Source: Methylobacterium bullatum (lineage in GTDB: Bacteria > Pseudomonadota > Alphaproteobacteria > Rhizobiales > Beijerinckiaceae). Taken from it: a stretch of 64,000 nucleotides of DNA. Positions 52,481 to 61,514 of this stretch are shown here, in pieces (positions within the stretch are counted from its first letter, which is position 1; each line of letters begins with the position of its first letter). A program made the position numbers and the translations under genes. The stretch is taken from contig LR743504.1 of NCBI GenBank assembly GCA_902712845.1, positions 88,501-152,500 on the forward strand. The letters are read 5' to 3'. The notes below the pieces were generated by a model that saw only the letters and a list, made by a program, of their open reading frames with translations, had not been told where the DNA came from and searched no databases.

Positions 52481-53808
52481 CGGCATCCCGCTCGCAGAAT
52501 CGACGCGTCATCAAGCCCCGTGAATTGCCGCGGTCGGAGTTCCGGCCGCGAGGGGCTCTTCGGCGCGACGCCTATGCCGAGAAGCCCGGAGAGGTTTCCA
52601 CCGACATGCAGGCTGGTTCGGTGAGGAGCAGCCGGGGGCTCGACGCCTTCACGTTCTTTGTCGCGAACCTCCAGACCGGCTTCGGTCCGTTTCTCGCCGT
52701 GTACTTCACGCAGGCGCAGTGGACGCAATCCGACATCGGTTTCGCCCTGACCGTCGGGAGCCTCGTGAGCCTGCTCGGTCAGGTGCCGGGCGGTGCCTTC
52801 GTCGATGCCGTCCGCTCGCGACGCTTCGCGGCCGGGCTCTCGGTTGTGGCGATCTCGCTCAGCGCCTTCGCCCTCGCCATGTGGCCGAGCTTCCTCATCG
52901 TCCTCCTCGCGATGGCGGCCCATTCCGCAGCGAGCTGCATCCTCACACCGGCCATCGCGGCCATCAGCATCGGCCTCGTCGGCCATAAGCGAGCCGGTGA
53001 GCGGCTTGGGCGCAACGCCAGCTTCTCCGCGCTCGGCAACGCCGTCGCTGCGGCGTTGATGGGTGCCTGCGGCTACTATCTGTCGAACGACGCGGTGTTC
53101 TACCTCACCGCCTTCCTCATGATCCCGACGCTGATCGCGCTCTCGTTCATTCGCCCTGGCGCGGTGCCGATCCAGGCACGCCAGGGCGAGACGGTGGAAA
53201 CGGGCCCCAAGGAAAGCGCGCTGAAGGCCATCGTCACCAACCGCGCCCTGCTGTGCTTTGCCGCCTGCATGACCCTGTTCTTCCTCGCCAATGCCGCCAT
53301 GCTGCCGCTGGTGGGCAGCATGCTGACCCTGCGGGCCAGCGAGACCGCCACGGCGCTGATCGCCGCCTGCATCGTGGTGCCCCAGGTCGTCCTGGCGATC
53401 TCCGGACCGGCGGTCGGACGGGCCGCGGAAAAGTGGGGCCGCCGCCCCCTCCTTCTCATCGGCTTCGCCGCCCTGCCGATCCGCGGCCTGCTCTTCGCCT
53501 ATACCGACAGCCCGGAACTGCTTGTCGCGATCCAAGTCTTCGACGGCGTCTCGGCGGCCGTATTCGGTGTCATGGTGCCCCTCGTGGTCTCCGACGTCAC
53601 GCGCGGCACCGGACGGTTCAATCTCGCCCTCGGTGCAGTCGGAACCGCCATGGGCATCGGCGCCGCCCTGTCGACGTCACTGGCCGGAATCATGGCCGAT
53701 CATCTTGGCAGTCACAGCGCCTTCCTCGGCCTCGCCATCGTGGGTCTTGCAGGCTTCGCGCTGCTCGCCCTGATCATGCCGGAAACCCGTCAGGCAGAGG
53801 TGGTCTGA
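52477..53808 (+). CDS. MFS transporter (12-helix type)
   Basis: A 443-residue MFS protein with about 12 hydrophobic segments, first at LDAFTFFVANLQTGFGPFLA. PGGAFVDAVRSRRFAAGLSV holds a motif-A-like loop, RAAEKWGRRPLLLIG the corresponding loop of the second half. The first ATG overlaps the PRC-barrel stop by 4 bases; a 43-residue polar lead precedes the likely true N-terminus, and an internal ATG at 52606 (MQAGSVRSSRGLDAFTF) is an alternative start. Substrate unknown. Confidence 0.88.
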   Translation: MTASRSQNRRVIKPRELPRSEFRPRGALRRDAYAEKPGEVSTDMQAGSVRSSRGLDAFTFFVANLQTGFGPFLAVYFTQAQWTQSDIGFALTVGSLVSLLGQVPGGAFVDAVRSRRFAAGLSVVAISLSAFALAMWPSFLIVLLAMAAHSAASCILTPAIAAISIGLVGHKRAGERLGRNASFSALGNAVAAALMGACGYYLSNDAVFYLTAFLMIPTLIALSFIRPGAVPIQARQGETVETGPKESALKAIVTNRALLCFAACMTLFFLANAAMLPLVGSMLTLRASETATALIAACIVVPQVVLAISGPAVGRAAEKWGRRPLLLIGFAALPIRGLLFAYTDSPELLVAIQVFDGVSAAVFGVMVPLVVSDVTRGTGRFNLALGAVGTAMGIGAALSTSLAGIMADHLGSHSAFLGLAIVGLAGFALLALIMPETRQAEVV

Positions 53809-53996
53809 AAGGTGAGGCGGCACCGAATTCGCTTGCCGCTCAACACCCATTCAGGTTTCCTCTCTAGAAACGGGCAAGCTTGACAGCCGCCCGCAACGCT
53901 TGGACGAGATTAGCGTTGCGACCTATAAGTTCACGGTTCCGTGCGGCCTGCTTGCGGGATCGCGCGAGCATCCGACAGTTAAAAACGAGCACTGGG

Positions 53997-55775
53997 ATGG
54001 TCACCCATATGGAAGACCTCTGCGTCTACGCCGATAGGCCCTTCGCGTTCGTCGCCCGCTATCTCAAGCGGCGGGCGCTGCCGCATCTGGTGATCCTCTG
54101 CGCCGTTCTCGGAGCCGTCGCGTTCTCGGTGAGCACCGATTACGCACTCAAGGGCGTCGTCGATGCCCTCAGCAAGGGGCCCGACGCGGGCTTGATCTGG
54201 GGTGCGCTGGCGATCCTCATCGCCTTCATCGCCGCCGACAACATGCTCTGGCGCGTGGCGAGCCTCGTCGGGTCCTTCACCTTCGTCGGTGTGACGGGCG
54301 ATATCCGCCGCGATCTGTTCCGGCACATGACCGGCCACTCGCCGTCCTTCTTCGCCGACCGGCAGCCGGGCACCCTGGCCTCGCGCATCACGGCGACCTC
54401 GAACGCGATCTTCACGGTCGAGAACATGTTCGTGTTCAACGTGATGCCGCCCTGCGTCGCGGCCTTCCTGTCGATCATCTATATCGGCACCGTGAACCTC
54501 ACCATGGCGGGCGTCCTGGCCGGCATCTTCGCCGCTGTCGTCGTCCTGATGTTCAAGATGGCGGCTGCGGGAAAACCGCTTCATCACGACTTCGCCGCCA
54601 AGGCAGCCAGCGTCGACGGTGAGATGGTCGACCTCGTCGGCAACATGCCGCTCGTCCGGGCCTTCTCGGCGTTCAAGCGGGAGTACAAGCGGTTCGACGG
54701 CACGATCGGCGTCGAGATGCGCTCGCGCCGGTCGTCTCTGCTCTACCTGGAGAAACTGCGGATCGTTCACGCGATCCTGACGGTCTTCGCCGTGCTCGGA
54801 CTGCTCTATTGGGCCATCATCATGTGGGAAGCCGGCCAGGCAACGAACGGACAGGTGGTCCTCGTCTGCACCCTCGGCATCCGCATCCTCGCCGCCACCC
54901 GCGACCTGGCCGTGGCCCTGGTGGATGCGACCCAGCATACCGCCCGCCTGTCGGAGGCCCTGCATACCCTGCTTCAGCCGCACGACCTGATCGACCATCC
55001 GGAAGCCATGCCGCTGTCGGGAACGGGAGCCGAGATCGATTTCGATCACGTGGCCTTCTCCTATCCCGATGGGCGCGCGGTGTTCACGGATTTCAACGTG
55101 AAGATCGAAGCCGGCCAGCGCATCGGCCTCGTGGGCAAGTCGGGCGGCGGCAAGTCGACCCTGTTCTCGCTGCTCCAGCGCTTCTACGAGGTTCAGGGCG
55201 GTAAGATCCTGCTCAACGGCCAGGACATCAACCGCGTGACCCAGGACTCGCTTCGGGAGGCCATCACCGTGGTGCCGCAGGACGTCTCGATGTTCCACCG
55301 GACCTTGCGCGAGAACATCCGCTATGGCCGGCCGGACGCATCGGACGAGGATGTCTGGAAGGCCGCTGCGGCGGCGCATTGCACCGATTTCATCGAGGCA
55401 CTGCCGGAAGGTTTCGACACCATCGTGGGTGACCGGGGCGTAAAGCTGTCCGGCGGTCAGCGCCAGCGCATCGCCATCGCCCGGGCGATCCTGAAGGATT
55501 CGCCGATTCTCCTGCTCGACGAGGCCACGTCGGCCCTCGACGCGGATTCCGAGGAAGCGATCCGGCACGCTTTGGCCAACCTGATGAAGGGCCGCACCGT
55601 CATCGCGATCGCGCATCGTCTCTCGACGCTGAAGGATTTCGACCGGATCGTGGTGCTGGAAGGCGGGCGTATCATCCAGGACGGCTCACCGGACAAGCTC
55701 ACCCATCTCGACGGCTTCTATCGAGAGTTGATGAAGAAGGAATCGATGTCGATGGCTGCTTTGGCCGCCGCCTGA
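53997..55775 (+). CDS. ABC exporter, permease fused to ATPase
   Basis: A 592-residue half-transporter. The permease domain (about 1-330, six helices) includes RQPGTLASRITATSNAIFTV and VDGEMVDLVGNMPLVRAFSA; the ATPase has Walker A IGLVGKSGGGKSTLFSLLQR, signature VKLSGGQRQRIAIARAILKD and Walker B PILLLDEATSALDADSEEA, plus the H-loop IAIAHRLS. It is likely an exporter of the multidrug/lipid group (MsbA-like order); function unknown. The start at 53997 (MVTHMEDLCVYAD) or at 54009 are both possible; the longer frame from 53880 is rejected. A strong terminator follows. Confidence 0.92.
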   Translation: MVTHMEDLCVYADRPFAFVARYLKRRALPHLVILCAVLGAVAFSVSTDYALKGVVDALSKGPDAGLIWGALAILIAFIAADNMLWRVASLVGSFTFVGVTGDIRRDLFRHMTGHSPSFFADRQPGTLASRITATSNAIFTVENMFVFNVMPPCVAAFLSIIYIGTVNLTMAGVLAGIFAAVVVLMFKMAAAGKPLHHDFAAKAASVDGEMVDLVGNMPLVRAFSAFKREYKRFDGTIGVEMRSRRSSLLYLEKLRIVHAILTVFAVLGLLYWAIIMWEAGQATNGQVVLVCTLGIRILAATRDLAVALVDATQHTARLSEALHTLLQPHDLIDHPEAMPLSGTGAEIDFDHVAFSYPDGRAVFTDFNVKIEAGQRIGLVGKSGGGKSTLFSLLQRFYEVQGGKILLNGQDINRVTQDSLREAITVVPQDVSMFHRTLRENIRYGRPDASDEDVWKAAAAAHCTDFIEALPEGFDTIVGDRGVKLSGGQRQRIAIARAILKDSPILLLDEATSALDADSEEAIRHALANLMKGRTVIAIAHRLSTLKDFDRIVVLEGGRIIQDGSPDKLTHLDGFYRELMKKESMSMAALAAA

Positions 55776-55808
55776 CCGATCAGGCGAAGGGACACACCCC
55801 AAAACCCT

Positions 55809-55848
55809 CGATCGCGCGGATGAGGGAAGCCGCGCGATCGGGCTTTTG
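55809..55848 (+). terminator. Rho-independent terminator of the ABC exporter gene
   Basis: CGATCGCGCGG (55809-55819) pairs perfectly with CCGCGCGATCG (55830-55840) around a 10-base loop, followed by GGCTTTTG with a T-run at 55844-55847. It lies 34 bases after the exporter stop codon. Confidence 0.85.
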
Positions 55849-55951
55849 AAAAATCACCGCACCCTCCACCATCCGGGGGATATGGAAAAGCCGGTGGTCT
55901 CAACCACCGCGAAGTAAGGCCGGCCTCGCGCGCAGCCTCGTTCGTGTCTCG

Positions 55952-57427
55952 TTACTCGACCACGAGCTTGTAGCTCTGTCCCGGACGGATGACGGCGCCC
56001 CGCTCCAGCTCGTTGAGGACGAGGAACCGGTCCAGGGGACGATCCGGCACGACCATCCTGCGTGCCATCTCGTCGGCCGTATCGGCCGGTCCGGCGGTCA
56101 CCACCTGGATGCGCAACGGGCGCAGGGATTTCACCTCGTCGGGGCCGACGCCGGAAAGGCTTTCGGTCCAGCGCCGGAACGCACCGTCGGGATCCGTGCT
56201 GCCCTTGGCGGCCATGATCATGCGGAAGGTCGTCTCCCCGACCCGGACAGCGGCGAGGCGGAAGGTCCAGTCCTTGCCGCGCGATATCGCCGTCACCGCC
56301 GAGTTGCCGGCGACCATGCGGGTCTCCACCGAACTCGCCTCGATGCTGTCGCTCCACGTGGCGCGCAACACCTCCTCCAGGCTCTGGCCCACGTGGCTCT
56401 CCACCTGATCGAACAGCAGGCGGCGGCTCCCCTCCCCCGTGGCACCGAGGACGGCGTTCCGCGTGTTCTCGATCGTGAACCCCTCTGGCACCTCGAAGGC
56501 GATGCCGAGGCTCGGATGAAGGAACCGGCGGCCCTTGACGATGCCGTCGCCCGGATTGTCGCCATAGGCGATCCCGTCGATGGCGGCGAGGTAGCGGGCG
56601 CGTTCGTCGACACCGAGGCCGGGGGCGCCGATGAGACGCGCGGCTCGGGTGACGAGGTTGATCCTTTCGCTCGTACCCGGATGAGTGGCGAGCATGTCGG
56701 GCTCGCCGGCCATGCCCGTCCCGGTCTTCATGTTGGTGGTGCGGTTGAGGGAGTTGAGGAACCGCCCCGCGCCGAACGGGTCGTAGCCCGCTCGCGCGAG
56801 CGTCCGCACGCCGATCCCATCGGCCTCGAGTTCCTGATCGCGAGAGAAGCGGGCCAGGGCGAATTTCGACTGGTTCTGAAGTTGCGCGCCGGTGGCCGGA
56901 TCGTTGAGTACGTCGGCGACCACCCGGCTCACCAGTTGGGAGCGCAGGGCGAGTTCGGTACGTGCCGTGGCGTGGCGCAGGGTGACGTGGGCGATCTCAT
57001 GGGCGAGGACGGCGGCGATCTCCGACGTATCGCTGGCGAGCGCCAGCAAGCCCCTCGTCACGTAGAGACGGCCATTCGGCAGCGCGAAGGCGTTGATGAC
57101 CGGTGAATCGAGCAGCGTGACCGCGTAGGTCTCCTCGGGACGGTCGGTGGCCTTCACCAACCGGTCGGTCACCTCGGTCAGCAGGCGCAGAGCCGCCGGC
57201 GAGCGGTACTCGCCGCCGAACGAAGCCACGAGCTTGGCGTGGTCGGCATCGGATGCGGTGCGCTCCCGGCCGGTGGTCCGAGGCGCCTCTACGGGGACCT
57301 TGATCGCCGCCGGCTGCAGGACCGCGCCGCTCTGGTCGGAACTGCAACCGGTCAGGATGAGCGTCGAGACGAGCAGCCCAGTTCGGACCGCTCCATATCC
57401 GCGATGTCGTGTCTGCCCCCCGCTCAT
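55952..57427 (-). CDS. M48-family metalloprotease, lipoprotein (BepA-like)
   Basis: A 491-residue zinc protease. A lipobox (STLILTGCSSD, Cys28) follows the leader, so it is probably anchored in the periplasm. The zinc site is HEIAHVTLRHATA (HExxH at 143-147) with a downstream ligand Glu in DQELEADGIGVRTLARAGYD, ALPNGRLYVTRGLLALA is the usual upstream segment. The second half (about 290-440) is a beta-rich domain and the end has a LysM-like look (RFLVLNELERGAVIRPGQSY). BepA-type proteases handle misassembled outer-membrane proteins. The thermonuclease-like gene ends 5 bases before its start, so they are co-transcribed. Confidence 0.92.
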   Translation of the reverse strand: MSGGQTRHRGYGAVRTGLLVSTLILTGCSSDQSGAVLQPAAIKVPVEAPRTTGRERTASDADHAKLVASFGGEYRSPAALRLLTEVTDRLVKATDRPEETYAVTLLDSPVINAFALPNGRLYVTRGLLALASDTSEIAAVLAHEIAHVTLRHATARTELALRSQLVSRVVADVLNDPATGAQLQNQSKFALARFSRDQELEADGIGVRTLARAGYDPFGAGRFLNSLNRTTNMKTGTGMAGEPDMLATHPGTSERINLVTRAARLIGAPGLGVDERARYLAAIDGIAYGDNPGDGIVKGRRFLHPSLGIAFEVPEGFTIENTRNAVLGATGEGSRRLLFDQVESHVGQSLEEVLRATWSDSIEASSVETRMVAGNSAVTAISRGKDWTFRLAAVRVGETTFRMIMAAKGSTDPDGAFRRWTESLSGVGPDEVKSLRPLRIQVVTAGPADTADEMARRMVVPDRPLDRFLVLNELERGAVIRPGQSYKLVVE

Positions 57428-57432
57428 ACCGT

Positions 57433-58242
57433 TCAGCGCCGAAGCGTCCGCTCCTCATCCAGAACTTCGATCATGTCTGCGCTCGCGATGTCGAGGGTGG
57501 GGCCGCGCCACGCTTCCACTATTCCCCGAACCCGGACGATGCGCCCCCGCAGGGTCGCCACATTCAGACCACGTTCGCGCAACCGCCGCCAAGTGCGCTT
57601 CGACACGGTGACCGTCAAGCCATTCTCGCCGCGTTTGGCGAAGTCGAGATAAGTCCGCGCCGGACGCTCGCCGACATTCACGACCCGGCCCTGCGCCACG
57701 ATGAATCGCCCCGTGGCCTCGCGCAACGCGGCACCGTCCCGGCCGTCACGGACAGCTGCCCGCCACAGGCCGCGGGCCGCAGCCCGGGCTCCGGATTCCA
57801 GGGTCAGAAGCGCTGGCCGGCAGAGCGTATCGCGTTCCCCCGCATCGGCATAAGCGAGCCCCTCTTCGATCAAGCCTCCGGCCAGATCGATGGCTTCATC
57901 GGAGACGGCCGCATCCACATGCATACGTCCCCAGCGGTCGATCTCTCCGCGCGGTACGAGGGTCAGCGTTCGGTGCCGATGGTCGAGAATCCAGGCACGC
58001 GCCGCGCCGTCGTCCTCCACCGGCCAGCGAATCCCGTCGAGGACGGCACGATCCCCCGATGCCAGGATCATCTCGCCGCGCTCCCCGAGCCCGGCGAGCG
58101 CGTCCTGTCGCATCGGCCCACTCACGCATTCGGGTGCCACGGCGCGCGCTGCCTCGGCCCGCGCCGCTCCGGCGAGAACCAGCGCCATGCTCGCTATCCT
58201 CAGGACGCGTTCGATCCGCCGCCCGATCACCACGCGCTGCAT
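57433..58242 (-). CDS. Thermonuclease-family (SNase-like) secreted protein
   Basis: A 269-residue protein with a leader (ERVLRIASMALVLAGAARAE). The SNase-type OB fold is suggested by EIDRWGRMHVDAAV (matching DRYGRxxA) and GGLIEEGLAYADAGERDTLC; the usual catalytic Arg of the first motif is not obvious, so activity is uncertain. The C-terminal part (EATGRFIVAQGRVVNVGERP, ARTYLDFAKRGENGLTVTVS) looks like a second OB fold. The ATG at 58242 is preferred to a more upstream one at 58311. Co-transcribed with the M48 protease, which starts 5 bases after its stop. Confidence 0.85.
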   Translation of the reverse strand: MQRVVIGRRIERVLRIASMALVLAGAARAEAARAVAPECVSGPMRQDALAGLGERGEMILASGDRAVLDGIRWPVEDDGAARAWILDHRHRTLTLVPRGEIDRWGRMHVDAAVSDEAIDLAGGLIEEGLAYADAGERDTLCRPALLTLESGARAAARGLWRAAVRDGRDGAALREATGRFIVAQGRVVNVGERPARTYLDFAKRGENGLTVTVSKRTWRRLRERGLNVATLRGRIVRVRGIVEAWRGPTLDIASADMIEVLDEERTLRR

Positions 58243-58569
58243 CCTCGCCCATCCGGATTCGAACCTGAGCAACCAGTCACCATTGTGGGGCTTCGCATCG
58301 CAGCAAAACAAGGAAACGAGGGGACGACTGAGTGGTTTGCCCCGTTATGCGGCCGGTAAGCCACACCGTAAGTCACACAGGCGAACCCGCCCGAACTCCT
58401 CTGCGCGAAAAGGGATGTCGACGCTGCCAGGGCATCCCTTGATTCCCGTCCCTGCGGCTCCCAAGTGACGGCAATCGGCTGCGGGCCCCTCTGGCGGATG
58501 CGCGTCTATGCCTTCCGTGATGTCGGAGCCGATGCTTTCCTGCGTTTCGCAAAGCATCGACGGTCCCCA
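58243..58569. other. terC leader and divergent promoters, 327 bases
   Basis: Between the divergent thermonuclease-like and TerC genes. It holds two perfect stem-loops on the TerC side: AAGGGATG/CATCCCTT at 58410-58440 and GATGCTTT/AAAGCATC at 58531-58558, the second 11 bases before the terC ATG. Such a leader is unusual for this window. TerC-family genes are in many bacteria preceded by the manganese-sensing yybP-ykoY riboswitch; I could not recognise its conserved bases here, so no riboswitch is claimed. Confidence 0.45.
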
Positions 58570-59583
58570 ATGGTCGACTTTCTCTTCATCGAATGGCTCG
58601 GCAAGCCTGTCTGGATGTGGCTGGGCTTCCACGCTTTGGTCGCGGGTCTTCTCGCCTTCGATCTCGGCCTGTTGCATCGGGACAAGGACCACGAGATCGG
58701 CGTGAAGGAGAGCCTTCTCCTCACCGCGTTCTATTTCAGTCTTGGCCTCGCCTTCGGGGGCTGGATCTGGTGGTACTTCGGGGCTCAGCCCGCCCAGGAA
58801 TATGTCGCCGGTCTCGTGGTCGAGAAGTCGTTGTCCATGGACAACGTCTTCGTCATCGCCGTGATTCTCACCTCCCTCGGCATTCCCCGCGCCGCCCAGC
58901 ACAGGGTTCTGGTCTGGGGCATCCTCGCTGCGGTTCTCCTGCGCGGTCTGATGATCGGGCTCGGTGCCGCCCTGGTGCATCAGGCCGCCTGGGTGCTGTC
59001 GATCTTCGCCGCCTTCCTGATCTTCGCCGGGTTGAAGATGCTGTTCGGAAAGGAAGAGGAGGCCGGCGACATCCAGGACAACTCCATGGTGCGGATGCTG
59101 CGCAAGGTGATGCGCATCACGCCCGAGATGCATGGCCAACGCTTCGCCGTCCGCAAACCGGATCCCGAGACCGGGAAGTCGGTGCTGTGGTTCACGCCTC
59201 TCGCCCTCGGCCTGATTCTCGTGAACGGTGCCGACGTGATCTTCGCCGTCGACAGCGTCCCGGCGATCTTCGCCATCACCACGGACACCTTCGTCGTCTA
59301 CACCTCGAACATCTTTGCGATCCTCGGCCTGCGCGCTCTGTATTTCGCCCTCGCCGCGATGGTCGACCGTTTCGCCTACCTCAAGACGGCCCTCGCCTTC
59401 ATCCTCATTTTTATCGGCACCAAGATCGTGGTCGCAGACACGTTCGACCTCGTCCACGTACCGCCGTGGGTATCCCTGGTGGTCACGCTCGCACTGCTCG
59501 CCGGTGGCGTCGCATACAGCCTGTGGCGCACGCGGGACGTGGCAAAGCACGAGGAGACGGACAGGGTGTCGCAACGCGCCTGA
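58570..59583 (+). CDS. TerC-family integral membrane protein
   Basis: A 337-residue TerC/Alx-type protein, with about nine hydrophobic helices. Motifs include GLLHRDKDHEIGVKESLLLT and SLSMDNVFVIAVILTSLGIP, the later ALGLILVNGADVIFAVDSVP AIFA segment with its acidic residues in the membrane, and FAILGLRALYFALAAM. Members export manganese or other metals and help tellurite resistance. The MVDFLFIEWLGKPVWMW start at 58570 is preferred to a longer frame from 58465. Its leader has hairpins. Confidence 0.93.
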   Translation: MVDFLFIEWLGKPVWMWLGFHALVAGLLAFDLGLLHRDKDHEIGVKESLLLTAFYFSLGLAFGGWIWWYFGAQPAQEYVAGLVVEKSLSMDNVFVIAVILTSLGIPRAAQHRVLVWGILAAVLLRGLMIGLGAALVHQAAWVLSIFAAFLIFAGLKMLFGKEEEAGDIQDNSMVRMLRKVMRITPEMHGQRFAVRKPDPETGKSVLWFTPLALGLILVNGADVIFAVDSVPAIFAITTDTFVVYTSNIFAILGLRALYFALAAMVDRFAYLKTALAFILIFIGTKIVVADTFDLVHVPPWVSLVVTLALLAGGVAYSLWRTRDVAKHEETDRVSQRA

Positions 59584-59781
59584 TAAGATAGCCGCCGTCG
59601 TCCATCCACCTCGGCGTATCGGACTCCCGCCTTCTGTCGAGCAAGCTAGGCGGCGCGGCTGTACAATGGCATCGGGCGTGGACTGATCGACGTCGTTCAA
59701 TGGCGTCTCCGGCGCGAATGGCCGCCACGTGTTACGTGCGTTCCATGATGCGAGCCGCTCTCCCGCAGGGTGGAGCGCCGC

Positions 59782-60552
59782 TCAGCGTGACGGCAATCCG
59801 GCCAGGAGATCCCGCAACGTCGTGATCGTGGATGCGTCGGCGACGCCGTCCACGCGCTCCTGCCTGAATCTGCGCTGGAAGGCGGTGATCACGGCCTTCG
59901 TTCGTGGGTCGAAGATCCCGGTCACCGGAATGTCGTAGCCATAGAGCGCGAACATCGCCTGAAGCGCCTCGATCGGTTGGCCGGCATCTCCCTCGGAAAA
60001 GAAGCGACCGTCGCGAATGGACGCCGCCGGTACGTGATGTCCGACCCCGGCTGCCGCCAGGCGATCCCAGGGGAAATGCTCGCCGGGATCCTCCTTGCGC
60101 TCCGGCGCCACGTCGGAATGCGCCAGCACGTGCCATGGTGCGATGCCCCAGCGGGCGATGATGTCCCGGCAGAGCGCGATCACCGCGTCGATCTGTTCGG
60201 ACGGGTAAGGCGGCAAGCCGCCGACATGCCCGCCATTGACGATCTCGACGCCGATGGAGCGCGAATTGATGTCTCGCTCCACCCCGGAGGCCGTGCGCCC
60301 CCATACACCGGCCCCTGCATGCCAGGCACGGCGCGATTCCGGCACCATCTGGATCACTCGTCCGTCCTCCAGCACGACGTAATGCGCCGAAACTTCGGAG
60401 ATCGGATTCGCGAGGCGCTGCAGTGCAGCAGCGGCATTCTCCATTCCGGTATAGTGCAGGAGCAGCATGGTCGGCGGACCGCCTCTTCGCTCGCCGTGGT
60501 TGGGCGACGGCATCACGCTGGTCGCCACCGGACTTTCTGGCGTAGGCTTCAT
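59782..60552 (-). CDS. N-acetylmuramoyl-L-alanine amidase (AmpD-like) with peptidoglycan-binding domain
   Basis: A 256-residue amidase. The amidase_2 domain has the zinc histidines in TMLLLHYTGMENAAAALQ, SAHYVVLEDGRVIQMV and VLAHSDVAPERKEDPGEHFP; the C-terminal 70 residues form a peptidoglycan_binding_1 domain (LYGYDIPVTGIFDPRTKAVI). It cleaves muramoyl-alanine bonds in cell-wall turnover; like AmpD it has no signal peptide, so it may act in the cytoplasm on anhydro-muropeptides. The start MKPTPESPVATSV at 60552 is preferred. It is 22 bases after the TerB/DnaJ gene. Confidence 0.92.
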   Translation of the reverse strand: MKPTPESPVATSVMPSPNHGERRGGPPTMLLLHYTGMENAAAALQRLANPISEVSAHYVVLEDGRVIQMVPESRRAWHAGAGVWGRTASGVERDINSRSIGVEIVNGGHVGGLPPYPSEQIDAVIALCRDIIARWGIAPWHVLAHSDVAPERKEDPGEHFPWDRLAAAGVGHHVPAASIRDGRFFSEGDAGQPIEALQAMFALYGYDIPVTGIFDPRTKAVITAFQRRFRQERVDGVADASTITTLRDLLAGLPSR

Positions 60553-60574
60553 GCGGCGGCTCTCCCGTTGCGTG

Positions 60575-61300
60575 TCAGCGCAGCCCTCGCTCGGCAGCGA
60601 TCCGGTCATAGGCGGCGTTGATCGCAGCGAGCCGCGCGGTGGCGATCTTCACCGCCTCGGGTGGAACGCCGCGGGCGATCGCCCGGTCCGGGTGGTTCTC
60701 CATGACCAGGGCGCGATGCCGGGCTTTCACCTCTGCGTCCGTCACCTCGTGGTCGAGATCGAGCACGAGATAGGGGTCGTCGGCGAGGCGCACGTGCCGG
60801 GCGGCAATGCGCCGGAAGGCTACGTCATCGAATCCGAAGGTTTCGGCGACGGCACGCAGGTAGCGCTCTTCCGCCTCGTGGATCGCACCATCGGCCTTGG
60901 CGATATGGAACAGGCCGTCGAGCACATCTTCCAGCAGCGCCGGCTCATCCTGAAACGTCGTTGCCATCTGTCGCGCATAGGCCTCGAACCCTGCCGAAGT
61001 GCCTTTGGCGAGGTCGAACAGGCGCTGGACGCCCGGCTTCTCCCGTTCGCTGACCTGGACCACTTTGGCGAAGGCTTCGATTTCGGACGGCGTCACCACC
61101 CCGTCGGACTTCGCCATCTTGGCCGCGAGCGCCACGAGGCCGGTCGTAAAGACCACGTCCTTGGGTGTGGCGCCGAACAATGCCCCCTCCCGATCCACTA
61201 GGAAGTGACCGGCGACTCCGCCCACCAACCCACCGATCGGTCCACCGATGGCGAGGCCGATCCCCGCGCCGCCGAGCTTGCCCCAGATACCGACGCTCAC
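60575..61300 (-). CDS. TerB- and DnaJ-domain protein (DjlA-like)
   Basis: A 241-residue protein. The N-terminal 35 residues are Gly-rich and hydrophobic (GIGLAIGGPIGGLVGGVAGH) and may associate with membrane; a TerB-like helical domain spans about 50-165 (AKMAKSDGVVTPSEIEAFAK, IAKADGAIHEAEERYLRA with paired acidic residues); the J-domain ends the chain with HPD at 203-205 (ALVMENHPDRAIARG). This order matches DjlA-type co-chaperones that work with DnaK. It is co-transcribed with the AmpD-like gene. Confidence 0.92.
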   Translation of the reverse strand: MSVGIWGKLGGAGIGLAIGGPIGGLVGGVAGHFLVDREGALFGATPKDVVFTTGLVALAAKMAKSDGVVTPSEIEAFAKVVQVSEREKPGVQRLFDLAKGTSAGFEAYARQMATTFQDEPALLEDVLDGLFHIAKADGAIHEAEERYLRAVAETFGFDDVAFRRIAARHVRLADDPYLVLDLDHEVTDAEVKARHRALVMENHPDRAIARGVPPEAVKIATARLAAINAAYDRIAAERGLR

Positions 61301-61457
61301 GCCGCGCCACCATCGTCAGCGAAAGCAGTGTTTGGGCGAAGGGGACAGAAAAGGTCTTGAGGCAGCATCGGCATCGCAGGGCATCGTCCACCGGCCATCC
61401 GCCGGGTCAGCCCCGCATACGGCAATTCCCGCCTGCTCGTCCTGTCTCCGAGACATG

Positions 61458-61488
61458 AAAAAGGGCCGAGGCATGCGCCCCGGCCCTT
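61458..61488 (-). terminator. Rho-independent terminator of the glycine-zipper gene
   Basis: On the minus strand AAGGGCCG (61488-61481) pairs with CGGCCCTT (61468-61461), and five T residues follow, overlapping the last two bases of the stem (61462-61458). It lies about 27 bases after the stop codon of the lipoprotein gene at 61515-61784. Confidence 0.8.
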
Positions 61489-61514
61489 CACCCCTCCCGA
61501 ACGGGAGAACGATA

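Noticed and set aside
53979..55616. Open frame of 545 codons on the minus strand across the ABC exporter
   Set aside because: Antisense shadow of a clear ABC exporter with all Walker motifs in the plus frame; composition is polar and His/Asp/Glu-rich without a fold.
58243..58569. yybP-ykoY manganese riboswitch before terC
   Set aside because: I could not identify the conserved bases of that riboswitch; only hairpins are seen, so it is recorded as a structured leader only.
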